Source: Klebsiella electrica
GTDB lineage: Bacteria; Pseudomonadota; Gammaproteobacteria; Enterobacterales; Enterobacteriaceae
Direction: 5' to 3'
NCBI RefSeq assembly: GCF_006711645.1
Contig: NZ_CP041247.1
Coordinates: 3,348,001-3,412,000, forward strand
Length of the DNA stretch: 64,000 nucleotides
In this document: positions 8,878-17,520 of the stretch, piece by piece
Layout of the letters: the number at the start of each line of letters is the position of its first letter
Numbering within the stretch: the first letter of the stretch is position 1
Notes under the pieces: model-generated
What the model saw: only the letters and a program-made list of their open reading frames with translations
What the model was told of the DNA's origin: nothing
Database searches by the model: none
Made by a program: the position numbers and the translations under genes

Positions 8878-9711
8878 ATGATTGAAGATCTGCCGGATAT
8901 TTTAAATCGTCTGATCAATCAGAAAGACAGGCTGCGGGTCAGGTTCCCGGAACCGGATATTTCGCTCCCGGAACTGGCCTATCAGGTCGCATTTCCACGT
9001 CTGGAAATTGTGCTGGAGGGGGAGCTTCGGGAGAACGGCTTACCCTTGTCCGATATGCGGCTGGTAACATCGCAAGTGCTTTATGTACCGGCGGGAAAAT
9101 GGACCTGTCCGCAGTGGACCGGTCCGGCATCGACCTTAAGTATTTTATTCGGCAGGCAAAAACTGGGGTTTTGCATCCAGCGCTGGGACGGCAAACAGCT
9201 GCGAACGGAGAAGCAAAGCGTCGCCCGCCTGGGGCCGCGCGTAGGCTCTTATCTGCTGCTGGCGCTGAACGAAATATGTCTGCAGCCAGACCCGGTCACC
9301 GCCCGGCTTGTGGTGTCGGCGCTGCTGAGTCACTGCCTTGAACAGCTGGTCGGACTGGAGATGCGGGTCAGCCGCAGCCGCGATCTGTTTATGGCGGTAC
9401 AGGATTATCTGGAGGAGAATCTCAGCCAGCCATTAACCCGCGAATCGGTGGCGAAACGTTTTCATATCACGCCAAACTACCTGTCGCACATTTTTCAGAA
9501 ATCAGGTTCCGTCGGCTTTAACGAATACCTGACCCGCGTGCGGCTGGAGCAGGCCAAAAAACTGCTGCGGGGCTACGATTTAAAAGTCAAAGAGATTGCC
9601 CACAACTGCGGTTTTGTCGACAGCAACTATTTTTGCCGGGTGTTTAAACGCTACACCGAACGCTCGCCTTCCGAATATCGCCGCCACTGCCGCAGCGCGC
9701 AGCAGGGATAG
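8878..9711 (+). CDS. AraC-family transcriptional regulator
   Basis: 277 residues. The N-terminal half is a cupin-like sensor (about 20-140). The C-terminal 100 residues carry two helix-turn-helix motifs (ESVAKRFHITPNYLSHIFQK and KEIAHNCGFVDSNYFCRVFK) and the family ending SPSEYRRH. It begins 248 bases from the divergent PhyH gene, whose regulator it probably is. It occupies the place of yijO next to frw, but as I recall it the E. coli YijO sequence is different, so no symbol is given. The inducer is unknown. Confidence 0.88.
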   Translation: MIEDLPDILNRLINQKDRLRVRFPEPDISLPELAYQVAFPRLEIVLEGELRENGLPLSDMRLVTSQVLYVPAGKWTCPQWTGPASTLSILFGRQKLGFCIQRWDGKQLRTEKQSVARLGPRVGSYLLLALNEICLQPDPVTARLVVSALLSHCLEQLVGLEMRVSRSRDLFMAVQDYLEENLSQPLTRESVAKRFHITPNYLSHIFQKSGSVGFNEYLTRVRLEQAKKLLRGYDLKVKEIAHNCGFVDSNYFCRVFKRYTERSPSEYRRHCRSAQQG

Positions 9712-9716
9712 CGGCC

Positions 9717-10622
9717 TCAGGATGCGGCCCACTCCACGCGTCCACGGCCGTTATGTTTAGCCTGGTAGAGCGCCTCATCCACCTTCTTAATAAACACATC
9801 CTGCGGTTCATCTTTTTCACGCATGCCGACGCCAATGCTTACCGACAGCGGATAATCGCGATTAATCAGAATCGAGCGGACATTCTCCAGAATCGACTGC
9901 GCCAGCTCGCGCACCTCTTCGGCCGACATCCCGTCAACAATAATGGCGAACTCTTCGCCACCAATCCGGGACGGCAGAATTTTATCGCTGGTTAATTTTG
10001 CCAGCTGTTTACCCAAGGCGAAAAGCACCTCATCGCCCACCAGATGGCCGTAGGTATCATTGATCTTCTTGAAAAAATCGATGTCCAGAATCATCAGCGC
10101 CAGCTGGTGGCCCTGTTTTTCCCGGATGGTATCAATGAAAAAGCGCCGGTTAGGCAGTTGGGTCAGCTCGTCTTTTAACGATTGAGAACGCGCGTCGACA
10201 TACAGCACGTTAATACGCTCGATAATTTTGTAGATGCCGATGGTCGTCATCAGCATGCCGGAGAGGCGGAGCAGATCTTCGCAGTAATAGCCCATCCATC
10301 TCGGCTGGACAAATATTTCGTCCATGAAATCAAAGGTGCCGCCGGCTATCCAGAGCAGCAGTCCGTTGCGCACCCAGTTCACCGCGACATGGCTCATTCT
10401 GACCTTTGCCGAAATCCATAGCATAAACACCAGGAACAATAGGGCTAACAGATCAATATACAGCCCGGCGTTGGTGAAGATGAGGTCCCATGAAGCTAAG
10501 GGTTTTGAAATCACAACGCACAATGTGGAAACGGCGATAATCACCAGCAATGCGGGGAAAAGGTTCATCCAGGAACGGGAGGACTGCGCATTTATATTAA
10601 TATTCTTTTCTGAATTCAGCAT
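9717..10622 (-). CDS. Membrane-anchored diguanylate cyclase (GGDEF)
   Basis: 301 residues from the ATG at 10622 (a TTG at 10646 in the same frame is the alternative; neither has a strong ribosome site). The N-terminal half has about four to five membrane-spanning segments. The GGDEF domain starts about residue 150 with DELTQLPNRRFF, has DIDFFKKINDTYGH for Mg and GTP binding, and the active loop RIGGEEF. The usual inhibitory RxxD before the loop is absent (LTSD is seen nearby), so product inhibition at an I-site is unlikely. It would make c-di-GMP. Its 3' end is 5 bases from the convergent AraC gene. Confidence 0.88.
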   Translation of the reverse strand: MLNSEKNININAQSSRSWMNLFPALLVIIAVSTLCVVISKPLASWDLIFTNAGLYIDLLALLFLVFMLWISAKVRMSHVAVNWVRNGLLLWIAGGTFDFMDEIFVQPRWMGYYCEDLLRLSGMLMTTIGIYKIIERINVLYVDARSQSLKDELTQLPNRRFFIDTIREKQGHQLALMILDIDFFKKINDTYGHLVGDEVLFALGKQLAKLTSDKILPSRIGGEEFAIIVDGMSAEEVRELAQSILENVRSILINRDYPLSVSIGVGMREKDEPQDVFIKKVDEALYQAKHNGRGRVEWAAS

Positions 10623-10948
10623 CGGCACGTCTCTCGTCTGCAGCAAATCTTTTCACAAGGTAACATAACGACCAGGGAATTTTCAGCGAGTAAAAATGAT
10701 AATTATCTGAGGGTTAAGGGTATCATCGATGCTTGACAAGAAGAACAGACTGACCCCGCGGAATTATTCCAACTGACTACCAATCCATGGCGACGGGGTC
10801 AGTGCCGCGGATGGTATAGAGTTCATCATCCGCACATTTATCATTTCGTGCTATTTTCGGGTAAAAATCCCCCTTCGCTGCCGCCGCTCGCCGGCCTTCA
10901 GCGCGGCGCCTGCGCGGAGGATACCGCTCATACGCCGGTCGGGACGAC
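10623..10948. other. Intergenic with 9-bp inverted repeat
   Basis: About 326 bases without a convincing gene; short frames here run into the hpxK 3' end in the wrong phase. A perfect inverted repeat CTGACCCCG (10750-10758) / CGGGGTCAG (10794-10802) encloses 35 bases. It has no T-run and its role is unknown. The 5' part must hold the promoter of the diguanylate cyclase. Confidence 0.35.
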
Positions 10949-12211
10949 TTAAGCCTTTTCGGCCAGCGCCTGCGTCGCGCGGCGAAATGCCGCAATAGCC
11001 AATGCCACATCGTCGACGGTAACGGACTCGGCGGGATGGTGGCTGATGCCGCCTTTGCAGCGCACAAACAACATGCCTACCGGCCAACGTTCGGCGATGG
11101 CGATCGCATCATGCCCGGCGCCGCTCGGCAGGGACAGCGAGCGCCCCTGAACCTCGTTGACGGCTTGCGTCAACACCGTCTGCAACCGCCGATCGCAGGC
11201 GGTTGCGGCGATGTGATAGAACGTTTCGGCGGCAAAGTGCAGATGGCGACGGGCGGCTATCGTCTGCGCGGCGTCCAGCAGCGTGGTGAGCAGCGCATCA
11301 AGCGTGCCATCCTGCGGGCCACGAATATCCAGAGTCAGCGCCACCTCGCCGGGAATGACGTTAACCGCACCCGGGGCGCAGCGCAGCGTCCCCACCGTAG
11401 CCACCAGGTCTCCCCCGTGCTGCCGGGTGGTCGCCTCAATGAGCACCATCCATTCGGCGGCGGCGGCCAGCGCATCCCGACGCTGGCTCATCGGCACCGT
11501 TCCGGCATGGCCCGCTTCGCCGGTAAAGCGGCAGTTCAGGCGGCGGGCACCGTTGATCGCCTCCACCACCCCGAGCGCCAGCTCCGCTTGTTCAAGACGC
11601 GGCCCCTGCTCGATGTGCAGCTCCAGATAGCCGGCGATATCCGCCGTCGGGCGCGCCGCCAGGCTGACTCGCGCAGGGTCAAGCCCGGCCTGCACCATCG
11701 CCTGCGCTACGCTTATCCCTTGCGCATCGGTCTGCGTCAGCCAGCTCTCCGGCCAGCTTCCCGTCAGGCCACGGCTGCCCAGCAACGTAATCCCGAAACG
11801 GGTCCCCTCCTCATCGCAGAAACCGACAATCTCTATCGCTTTCGCCAGACGACGCCCCTGCTGATGCAGGTTTTCCACCACATCAATCGCCGTGAGCACC
11901 CCCAGCATGCCGTCATAGCGCCCGGCATTGCGTACCGTATCCAGATGAGACCCCAGCAGAATGGCCGGCGCCCCCTCCTGTTCGCCTTCATAACGCCCGC
12001 AAATGTTGCCGACGCTATCCTGCCAGACGGTCATGCCCGCCTGCGTCATCCAGCGCGCCACCTGCTGATTGGCCTGCAAATGCTGCGGCGACAGATACAC
12101 CCGGGTCAGTCCTTCGGCCGTTTCGCTGATCGCAGCCAGCGCATCGGCGCGGGCCATCACCCGCTCCGCGGCCGCCATCATCTCCGCCTGCTGGCGTGCT
12201 GATTGATTCAT
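10949..12211 (-). CDS. hpxK: Allantoate amidohydrolase HpxK
   Basis: 420 residues, M20/AllC-HyuC family with two-metal ligands visible in order: GSHLDTV, RYDGMLG, CDEEGTRF, ELHIEQGP and GGISHHPAE. It would hydrolyse allantoate to ureidoglycine, CO2 and ammonia. The start overlaps the stop of hpxJ by 4 bases (ATGA), so the two are translationally coupled. It is the last gene of the hpxFGHIJK operon. Family members also act on ureidoglycolate or N-carbamoyl amino acids; the neighbouring ureidoglycine aminotransferase argues for allantoate. Confidence 0.88.
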   Translation of the reverse strand: MNQSARQQAEMMAAAERVMARADALAAISETAEGLTRVYLSPQHLQANQQVARWMTQAGMTVWQDSVGNICGRYEGEQEGAPAILLGSHLDTVRNAGRYDGMLGVLTAIDVVENLHQQGRRLAKAIEIVGFCDEEGTRFGITLLGSRGLTGSWPESWLTQTDAQGISVAQAMVQAGLDPARVSLAARPTADIAGYLELHIEQGPRLEQAELALGVVEAINGARRLNCRFTGEAGHAGTVPMSQRRDALAAAAEWMVLIEATTRQHGGDLVATVGTLRCAPGAVNVIPGEVALTLDIRGPQDGTLDALLTTLLDAAQTIAARRHLHFAAETFYHIAATACDRRLQTVLTQAVNEVQGRSLSLPSGAGHDAIAIAERWPVGMLFVRCKGGISHHPAESVTVDDVALAIAAFRRATQALAEKA

Positions 12212-13449
12212 CGCGCACTCTCGCTGTCATAGTGATCCCACGCCGCCTGCATCGCCGCCCCCTGGGTGGTAGAGAATTTCAGGTAATTCAGTACCGACTC
12301 CAGAGCGCTGAGCGTGGTCAGCACGCAATCTTTCCGCGCGTTATAGCCCATAGTGCCGATGCGCCACACTTTGCCATGCAGCGGGCCAAAGGAGGTGCCA
12401 ATCTCAATACCAAAATCTTCCAGCATCAGCTTGCGGACCTGGTCACCGTTGACGCCCTGCGGAATCACGACGCCGAGCACGTTGTTCATCTTATGTTTCA
12501 GGTCGCCGAAGGTCTCCAGCCCCATCGCCTGAATGCCTTTGAGCAGCGCATCGCCATGCAGCTTGTGCCGGGCAATCCCCTGATCCAGCCCCTCCTGCAG
12601 AATCAGGCGCGCGCATTCGCGGGCGCCGAACAGCGCCGATGTGGCTTCGGTGTGGTGATTCAGGCGTTCCGGCCCCCAGTAGTCCATCACCATACCGAGG
12701 TCGAAGTAGTTGGAGTAAACCATCTCATCCACGCCATCAAGATGGGCGTCGGTACGGATCCCCTCCTCCACGCATTTGCGGCGGCGAATCACCGCCTCCA
12801 TGCGCGCGCTGAGGGTAATCGGCGAGGTGCCAGACGGGCCGCCGAGGCATTTCTGCATCCCCGCCGATACCGCATCCAGCCCCCAGGCATCGGTCTCCAG
12901 GGGGTTACCGGCCAGCGAGGCGGTCGCGTCGGTGTAAAACAGCACCTCGTGACGACGGCAGATATCACCCAGCTCCGCCAGCGGCTGGAGCATAGTGGTC
13001 GAGGTATCGCCCTGCACCGTCAGCAGCAGGCGCGGGCGCACGCGTTTGATGGCGTCTTCCACCTGGTCGGGGGTGAAGACTTCGCCCCACGGGACCTCAA
13101 TGGTGTGAACCTCGGCGCGACAGCGGCGGGCGATTTCGCACAGCAGATGGCCGAAACGGCCGAATACCGGCACCAGCACCTTATCGCCGGGACGAATAGC
13201 CGACACCAGAATCGCTTCGATTCCCGCGCGCGAGGTGCCGTCCACCAGCATCGTCCAGCGGTTTTCGGTACGGAACACCCCGCGGTACAGCGCCATGACC
13301 TCATTCATATAGTGGGTCATCGCCGGATCGTACTGACCAATCAGCTGGCTCGACATGGCGCGCAGCACGCGCGGGTCGGCGTTAATCGGCCCCGGCCCCA
13401 TCAGCAGGCGCGGCGGCGGGTTGAGTTGCGAAAATTGAGCGATATCCAT
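12208..13449 (-). CDS. hpxJ: Ureidoglycine-glyoxylate aminotransferase HpxJ
   Basis: 413 residues, fold-type I PLP aminotransferase of the alanine-glyoxylate/PucG group. The PLP lysine lies in SAGMQKCLGGPSG (about residue 200), with YTDATASLAG as the Asp motif ahead of it and the N-terminal RLLMGPGPIN signature. It would transfer the amino group of ureidoglycine to glyoxylate or another keto acid, giving oxalurate and glycine. It follows the ABC ATPase gene by 15 bases and overlaps hpxK. Confidence 0.87.
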   Translation of the reverse strand: MDIAQFSQLNPPPRLLMGPGPINADPRVLRAMSSQLIGQYDPAMTHYMNEVMALYRGVFRTENRWTMLVDGTSRAGIEAILVSAIRPGDKVLVPVFGRFGHLLCEIARRCRAEVHTIEVPWGEVFTPDQVEDAIKRVRPRLLLTVQGDTSTTMLQPLAELGDICRRHEVLFYTDATASLAGNPLETDAWGLDAVSAGMQKCLGGPSGTSPITLSARMEAVIRRRKCVEEGIRTDAHLDGVDEMVYSNYFDLGMVMDYWGPERLNHHTEATSALFGARECARLILQEGLDQGIARHKLHGDALLKGIQAMGLETFGDLKHKMNNVLGVVIPQGVNGDQVRKLMLEDFGIEIGTSFGPLHGKVWRIGTMGYNARKDCVLTTLSALESVLNYLKFSTTQGAAMQAAWDHYDSESAR

Positions 13450-13464
13450 TTTAGAATCCTTTGA

Positions 13465-14202
13465 TTAATTCAGGCCGCGAACGGAGGAGATAAACTGCTT
13501 CAGTTCATTGGTCTGCGGGTTGGCAAACAGCGTTTTACTGTCGCCCTGTTCCCAGACCCGTCCCTGATGCATAAACACCACCCGATCGCCCACTTCACGG
13601 GCAAAATTCATTTCATGGGTGACGAGAATCAGCGTCATACCCTCGGCGGCCAGTTGCTCAAGCACCTTGAGCACTTCACCCACCAGTTCAGGATCCAACG
13701 CCGAGGTAATCTCGTCACACAGTAACACCTTTGGCGACATCGCCAGCGCGCGGGCAATCGCCACCCGCTGCTGCTGGCCACCGGAGAGACTGGAAGGATA
13801 ATAGTCCAGCCGATCGCCAAGACCGACCTTCTCCAGCATTCGCTGCGCCAGCTCACGACATTCGGCGGCGCTTTTTTTCAGCACCCGTCGCGGCGCCAGC
13901 ATCACGTTTTCCAGCGCGGTCATGTGCGGAAACAGGTTAAAGTTCTGGAACACCATCCCGACGGAACGGCTGATCTCGCGGGCCTGCGAATCGCGGTCGG
14001 TGATGGTCATGCCCCCCAGTTTGATGCTGCCATCCTGATAACCTTCCAGCCCGTTGATGCAGCGCAGCAGCGTGCTTTTCCCCGAGCCGCTACGGCCAAT
14101 AATCGAAATCACCTCGCCCATCTCGATGTCCAGATCGACACCTTTCAGCACGTGGTTGTCGCCGTAGTACTTCTGCATCTGATTAATGGTGATGAGAGGC
14201 AT
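13465..14202 (-). CDS. hpxI: Polar amino acid-type ABC transporter ATPase (HpxI)
   Basis: 245 residues from the ATG at 14202, giving MPLITINQMQKYYG, the usual start of the GlnQ/HisP class; a longer frame to 14280 only reads into the upstream gene. Walker A is GRSGSGKST, the signature LSGGQQQRVAIARAL, Walker B VLLCDEITSALD and the H-loop LVTHEM. It overlaps the permease gene upstream by 20 bases. It should power uptake of a ureide or related compound together with HpxF, G and H. The letter is assigned by operon order. Confidence 0.85.
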   Translation of the reverse strand: MPLITINQMQKYYGDNHVLKGVDLDIEMGEVISIIGRSGSGKSTLLRCINGLEGYQDGSIKLGGMTITDRDSQAREISRSVGMVFQNFNLFPHMTALENVMLAPRRVLKKSAAECRELAQRMLEKVGLGDRLDYYPSSLSGGQQQRVAIARALAMSPKVLLCDEITSALDPELVGEVLKVLEQLAAEGMTLILVTHEMNFAREVGDRVVFMHQGRVWEQGDSKTLFANPQTNELKQFISSVRGLN

Positions 14203-14842
14203 TGAATTTATTCTCCAGATAGCGGCTGTAGCGGGACAGCGGGTAACACAGAATGAAGTAGCCCAGCGCCACCAGCGCAAAGACTTTAAATGGCTGATAG
14301 GTGACGTTGGTCAGCATCGTGCCGGCTTTGGTCAGCTCGACGAAGCCGATAATCGACGCCAGCGCGGTGCCTTTCACCACCTGCACCGCGAACCCCACGG
14401 TGGGCGCAATGGCGATACGCAGCGCCTGCGGCGCAATGACGCGAAACAGCGTCTGGGCGAAATTCAGCCCCAGGCAACGCGATGCTTCCCACTGCCCTTT
14501 CGGCAACGCACGGATGCTGCCGAACCAGATATCGAGTAAAAAGGCGCTGGTGTAGAAGGTCAGCGCCATCGACGCGGCGGTCCACGGCGAAACATCGATG
14601 CCGAACAGCGCCACGCCGAAGAAAGCCAGAAACAGCTGCATCAGCAGCGGCGTCCCCTGAAACAGTTCGATATAACCGCGGATCAGGCGCTTGACCTGGC
14701 GTCCGCCGGTCAGGCGCAGCAGCAGCAGCGGCAACGTCACCAGCGCGCCGCCGAGAAACGCCACCAGCGACAGCAGTACCGTCCAGCGTCCGGCCAGCAG
14801 CAGATTGCGAATAATGTCCCAGTCAGTAAAGGTGGCCATCAT
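14183..14842 (-). CDS. hpxH: ABC transporter permease (HpxH)
   Basis: 219 residues, HisMQ-type permease with about five membrane segments and the ATPase-docking EAA loop (EASRCLGLNFAQTLFRVIAP). The ATG at 14842 overlaps the stop of the preceding permease gene as ATGA, which fixes the start. It is paired with HpxG as a heterodimeric channel. Substrate by context: allantoate, oxalurate or another purine breakdown ureide. Confidence 0.83.
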   Translation of the reverse strand: MMATFTDWDIIRNLLLAGRWTVLLSLVAFLGGALVTLPLLLLRLTGGRQVKRLIRGYIELFQGTPLLMQLFLAFFGVALFGIDVSPWTAASMALTFYTSAFLLDIWFGSIRALPKGQWEASRCLGLNFAQTLFRVIAPQALRIAIAPTVGFAVQVVKGTALASIIGFVELTKAGTMLTNVTYQPFKVFALVALGYFILCYPLSRYSRYLENKFNASHHH

Positions 14843-15504
14843 GCCTGCACCCCCAGCCATTTCCGCCCTGCCGCCATCAGCAGCTGACGCATTGTTATCG
14901 ACAGCGCTAAGTAGATCCCCGTCGTCACCAGATAGACCTCAAAGCTCAGAAACGTCCGCGACTGGATCAGGTTGGCGGCAAAGGTCAGCTCTTCATAAGA
15001 GACCTGAGAAACCACCGACGATCCCAGCATCACGATAATGCACTGACTGACCAGCGCCGGGTAAATCCGCTGTAGCGCAGGCGGCAACACCACCCGGATA
15101 AAAGTCTGCGTGCGGCTCAGCCCCAGCACGCGTCCGGCCTCCCACTGGCCTTTTGGCGTCACCTGGATCCCGGCGCGGACTATCTCGGTACTGTAGGCGC
15201 CCAGGTTGACCACCATCGCCAGCAGCGCGGCTTCGCCCGCCGTCATCTTGAGCCCGAGGTTAGGCAGCCCAAAGACGATAAAAAACAGCTGGACCACGAA
15301 CGGCGTGTTGCGGATAAGCTCCACATAACCGCCCCAAATCCGACTGAACCACGATGGCCGCCCGCTGCGAATGGCGGCGCCGAAAATACCGATAGCCAGA
15401 CCGCCGACCGTTGCCATAACCGTTAGCTGAATGGTCACCCACAGCCCGGCCAGCAGCTCCGGCCAGTGCGGCCAGAGCGCAGAAAAATGAAGTTGTTCCG
15501 TCAT
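14839..15504 (-). CDS. hpxG: ABC transporter permease (HpxG)
   Basis: 221 residues, HisMQ-type permease. Its EAA loop reads EAGRVLGLSRTQTFIRVVLP, and ELIRNTPFVVQLFF is the conserved N-terminal part of the domain. It starts 9 bases after the binding-protein gene and ends overlapping hpxH. It forms the transmembrane channel with HpxH. Confidence 0.83.
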   Translation of the reverse strand: MTEQLHFSALWPHWPELLAGLWVTIQLTVMATVGGLAIGIFGAAIRSGRPSWFSRIWGGYVELIRNTPFVVQLFFIVFGLPNLGLKMTAGEAALLAMVVNLGAYSTEIVRAGIQVTPKGQWEAGRVLGLSRTQTFIRVVLPPALQRIYPALVSQCIIVMLGSSVVSQVSYEELTFAANLIQSRTFLSFEVYLVTTGIYLALSITMRQLLMAAGRKWLGVQA

Positions 15505-15513
15505 TCACTGACC

Positions 15514-16299
15514 TTATGCGGCAAAGTCGGCGGGCAGCGGCGCTTTCAGCCACTTCTCAGACAGCCCGTTCAGAGTGCCGTCTTTCAGTCCCTGCTCAAT
15601 CAGCGCATCCACTTTGGCTTTCAGCGCCGGTTCATTCTTTTTCAGACCAATCACGCACGGCGAATCTTTCAGCATAAAGCTCGGCACCGGCGCTTTCGCC
15701 GGATTCTGGCGGGCGATCGCCGCCACCACCAGGTTCCCGGTCGCCACGTACTGCACCTGGCCGGAGAGGTACGCCGACAGCGTGGTGTTGTTGTCTTCGT
15801 AGCGTTTAATCTGCGCCTCTTTCGGCGCGATACCGGTCAGCACCATATCTTCCACCGCACCGCGAGTCACGCCGATGGTTTTGCCGCTCAGCGCCGCCGC
15901 CTCTTTGACCTCCGCCCCTTTCGGGCCAAACACGCCGAGGAAGAACGGCGCATAGGCGCGGCTGAAATCAATCACCTTCTCGCGCTCGGCGTTCTTGCCG
16001 AGGCTGGAGATAACCAGGTCAACTTTATCGGTTTGCAGATAAGGCACCCGGTTGGCGCTGGTCACCGGTACCAGCTGCAGTTTGAGCTTCATCTGACTGG
16101 CAAGATAACGCGCCATATCGATGTCATAACCCTGCGGCTGGAGATCGGTTCCCACTGAACCGAACGGCGGAAAATCCTGCGGCACCGCGATGCGAATCAC
16201 GCCGCGCTTTTCGATATCCTGCAACTGGTCGGCTTTTGCCGCTGTGATTTGCGTGAACAGACAAGCGGCTCCGGCCAGAGCGATCAGCAGTTTTTTCAT
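15514..16299 (-). CDS. hpxF: ABC transporter periplasmic solute-binding protein (HpxF)
   Basis: 261 residues, family 3 solute-binding protein. A signal peptide is plain (MKKLLIALAGAACLF through TAAKA, cleavage near residue 23). The mature part starts DIEKRGVIRIAVPQDFPPFG, typical of polar amino acid binding proteins. It heads the hpxFGHIJK operon and is preceded by a sigma-54-type promoter at 16352-16368. The ligand is inferred from context to be a ureide of purine breakdown. Confidence 0.85.
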   Translation of the reverse strand: MKKLLIALAGAACLFTQITAAKADQLQDIEKRGVIRIAVPQDFPPFGSVGTDLQPQGYDIDMARYLASQMKLKLQLVPVTSANRVPYLQTDKVDLVISSLGKNAEREKVIDFSRAYAPFFLGVFGPKGAEVKEAAALSGKTIGVTRGAVEDMVLTGIAPKEAQIKRYEDNNTTLSAYLSGQVQYVATGNLVVAAIARQNPAKAPVPSFMLKDSPCVIGLKKNEPALKAKVDALIEQGLKDGTLNGLSEKWLKAPLPADFAA

Positions 16300-16351
16300 G
16301 ATGTTTACCCGTTACGTTAGTATGAAACAAAAGATTCTTTAAATAAACTTC

Positions 16352-16368
16352 TGCAACTAATGTGCCAG
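16352..16368 (-). promoter_or_regulatory. Sigma-54-type promoter of hpxF operon
   Basis: Read on the minus strand the sequence is CTGGCACATTAGTTGCAG: GG and GC elements separated by exactly 10 bases and an excellent match to TGGCAC-N5-TTGCA. It lies about 55 bases before the hpxF start. It implies nitrogen-limitation control through an RpoN activator such as NtrC. Confidence 0.8.
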
Positions 16369-16512
16369 ACACAAAAAATGCGAGGGTCATCAAGAAAAGT
16401 GCAAGAAAAGAGAGGGGAAACAGGATATAGCGGAGAATAGTGGGAAAACGGCGCTCATTTCCCCACTATTTTATTGCACCAAAACAGAGCAAAGCACCAG
16501 CCTGAGGCCCCA

Positions 16513-17352
16513 TTATCGTTGCTCAAGCTCGTCCAGCTGCTGATAGAGGGTGGCGATATCGTGAATGCGCGGGCGGCCTTTATCGAGAATTTCGTGCAAA
16601 AACGCATTCGCCAGCAGGTTGATCAAGCTGTTTACCGAGCTGTAGCTGTCATAGGCCGAAACGCTATCCAGAGGGGCGCACAGCTGCCAGCGGGACAGCG
16701 GAAACAGGCTGTATGCCTGCGGTTCGCAGATCAGCAGTACCGGAATAGCCCGCTGCTGGAGCTGCTGCAGCAGCGGGCGGATGATGCGCGGACGGCGGCG
16801 AAAGGCCATGACCACCACCAGATCGTCCGCCGTCAGATCCACCAGCTCCTCGCTTAAGCTCTGCCCCGGCTGCGGCAGAACCTGTACCTGCCCGCGCGCC
16901 TGTAGCAGCTGCTGGCGCAGATGCAGCGCCACCGGCCAGGAGTTGCGCATGCCGATGATCGCAATGCGCCGGGCGTTGACCATCGCGCTAATCGCCTCGG
17001 CAAACTGCTGCGCGTCGAGCGCATTGACCCACTGCGTCAGGTTCGCCATCTCCTGTTTATAGTGCCGCGCCAGCAGGGTGTTACCCTGCACCGCATCGCG
17101 ATGATCGGTCAGCGGCATTCCGCTCTGGCGTAAGGTGCGCAGCTCATCGCGCATATCCTTATATTTTTCGTAGCCCAGCCGCTTAAACAGGCGGCTCACC
17201 GTGGCTTTTGACACCCCGCTCAGCTGCGCCAGCTCGGCGCTGTTATAGCTAATCAGGTCGTCGAAGTGATCGAAAATAAAATCCGCCACCCGCTGTTCCT
17301 GAGGCGACAATGAGGCATATTGCCCTTTCAAGCGTTCATCCAGTTGTTCCAT
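16513..17352 (-). CDS. hpxU: MurR/RpiR-family regulator of the hpx region (HpxU-like)
   Basis: 279 residues. The N-terminal RpiR helix-turn-helix is seen at about 15-75 (LAQLSGVSKATVSRLFKRLG) and a C-terminal SIS domain, which binds a phospho-sugar or other small effector, at about 125-260. It lies between the hpxF operon and the divergent hpxWXYZ operon. A shared 12-mer (ATGAAACAAAAG) stands before hpxF (16322) and beside this gene's own start (17366), a candidate operator. The name HpxU is from memory of Klebsiella annotation and is tentative. Confidence 0.78.
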   Translation of the reverse strand: MEQLDERLKGQYASLSPQEQRVADFIFDHFDDLISYNSAELAQLSGVSKATVSRLFKRLGYEKYKDMRDELRTLRQSGMPLTDHRDAVQGNTLLARHYKQEMANLTQWVNALDAQQFAEAISAMVNARRIAIIGMRNSWPVALHLRQQLLQARGQVQVLPQPGQSLSEELVDLTADDLVVVMAFRRRPRIIRPLLQQLQQRAIPVLLICEPQAYSLFPLSRWQLCAPLDSVSAYDSYSSVNSLINLLANAFLHEILDKGRPRIHDIATLYQQLDELEQR

Positions 17353-17468
17353 ACAGCCTCTGTAACTTTTGTTTCATCAAACTATACATGATGTGAGCCC
17401 TTTCATAATGCATGCCAGTTTAAGAAAAAAGCGCCATCTCCCCCGACGAATGAAACTTTACGCTCAAA

Positions 17469-17485
17469 GTGGAACAGCTTTTGCA
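17469..17485 (+). promoter_or_regulatory. Sigma-54-type promoter of hpxWXYZ
   Basis: GTGGAACAGCTTTTGCAG has GG (17471) and GC (17483) separated by 10 bases, close to the -24/-12 consensus. It is 36 bases before the hpxW start, so the leader is short. Confidence 0.7.
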
Positions 17486-17520
17486 GCGCTGAGATTACGT
17501 TTGGATCATGAGGACACCCC

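Noticed and set aside
11036..13464. Long forward frames of about 390 and 420 codons opposite hpxK and hpxJ
   Set aside because: They mirror high-GC coding sequence on the other strand; the minus-strand frames have full catalytic motifs and coupled starts.
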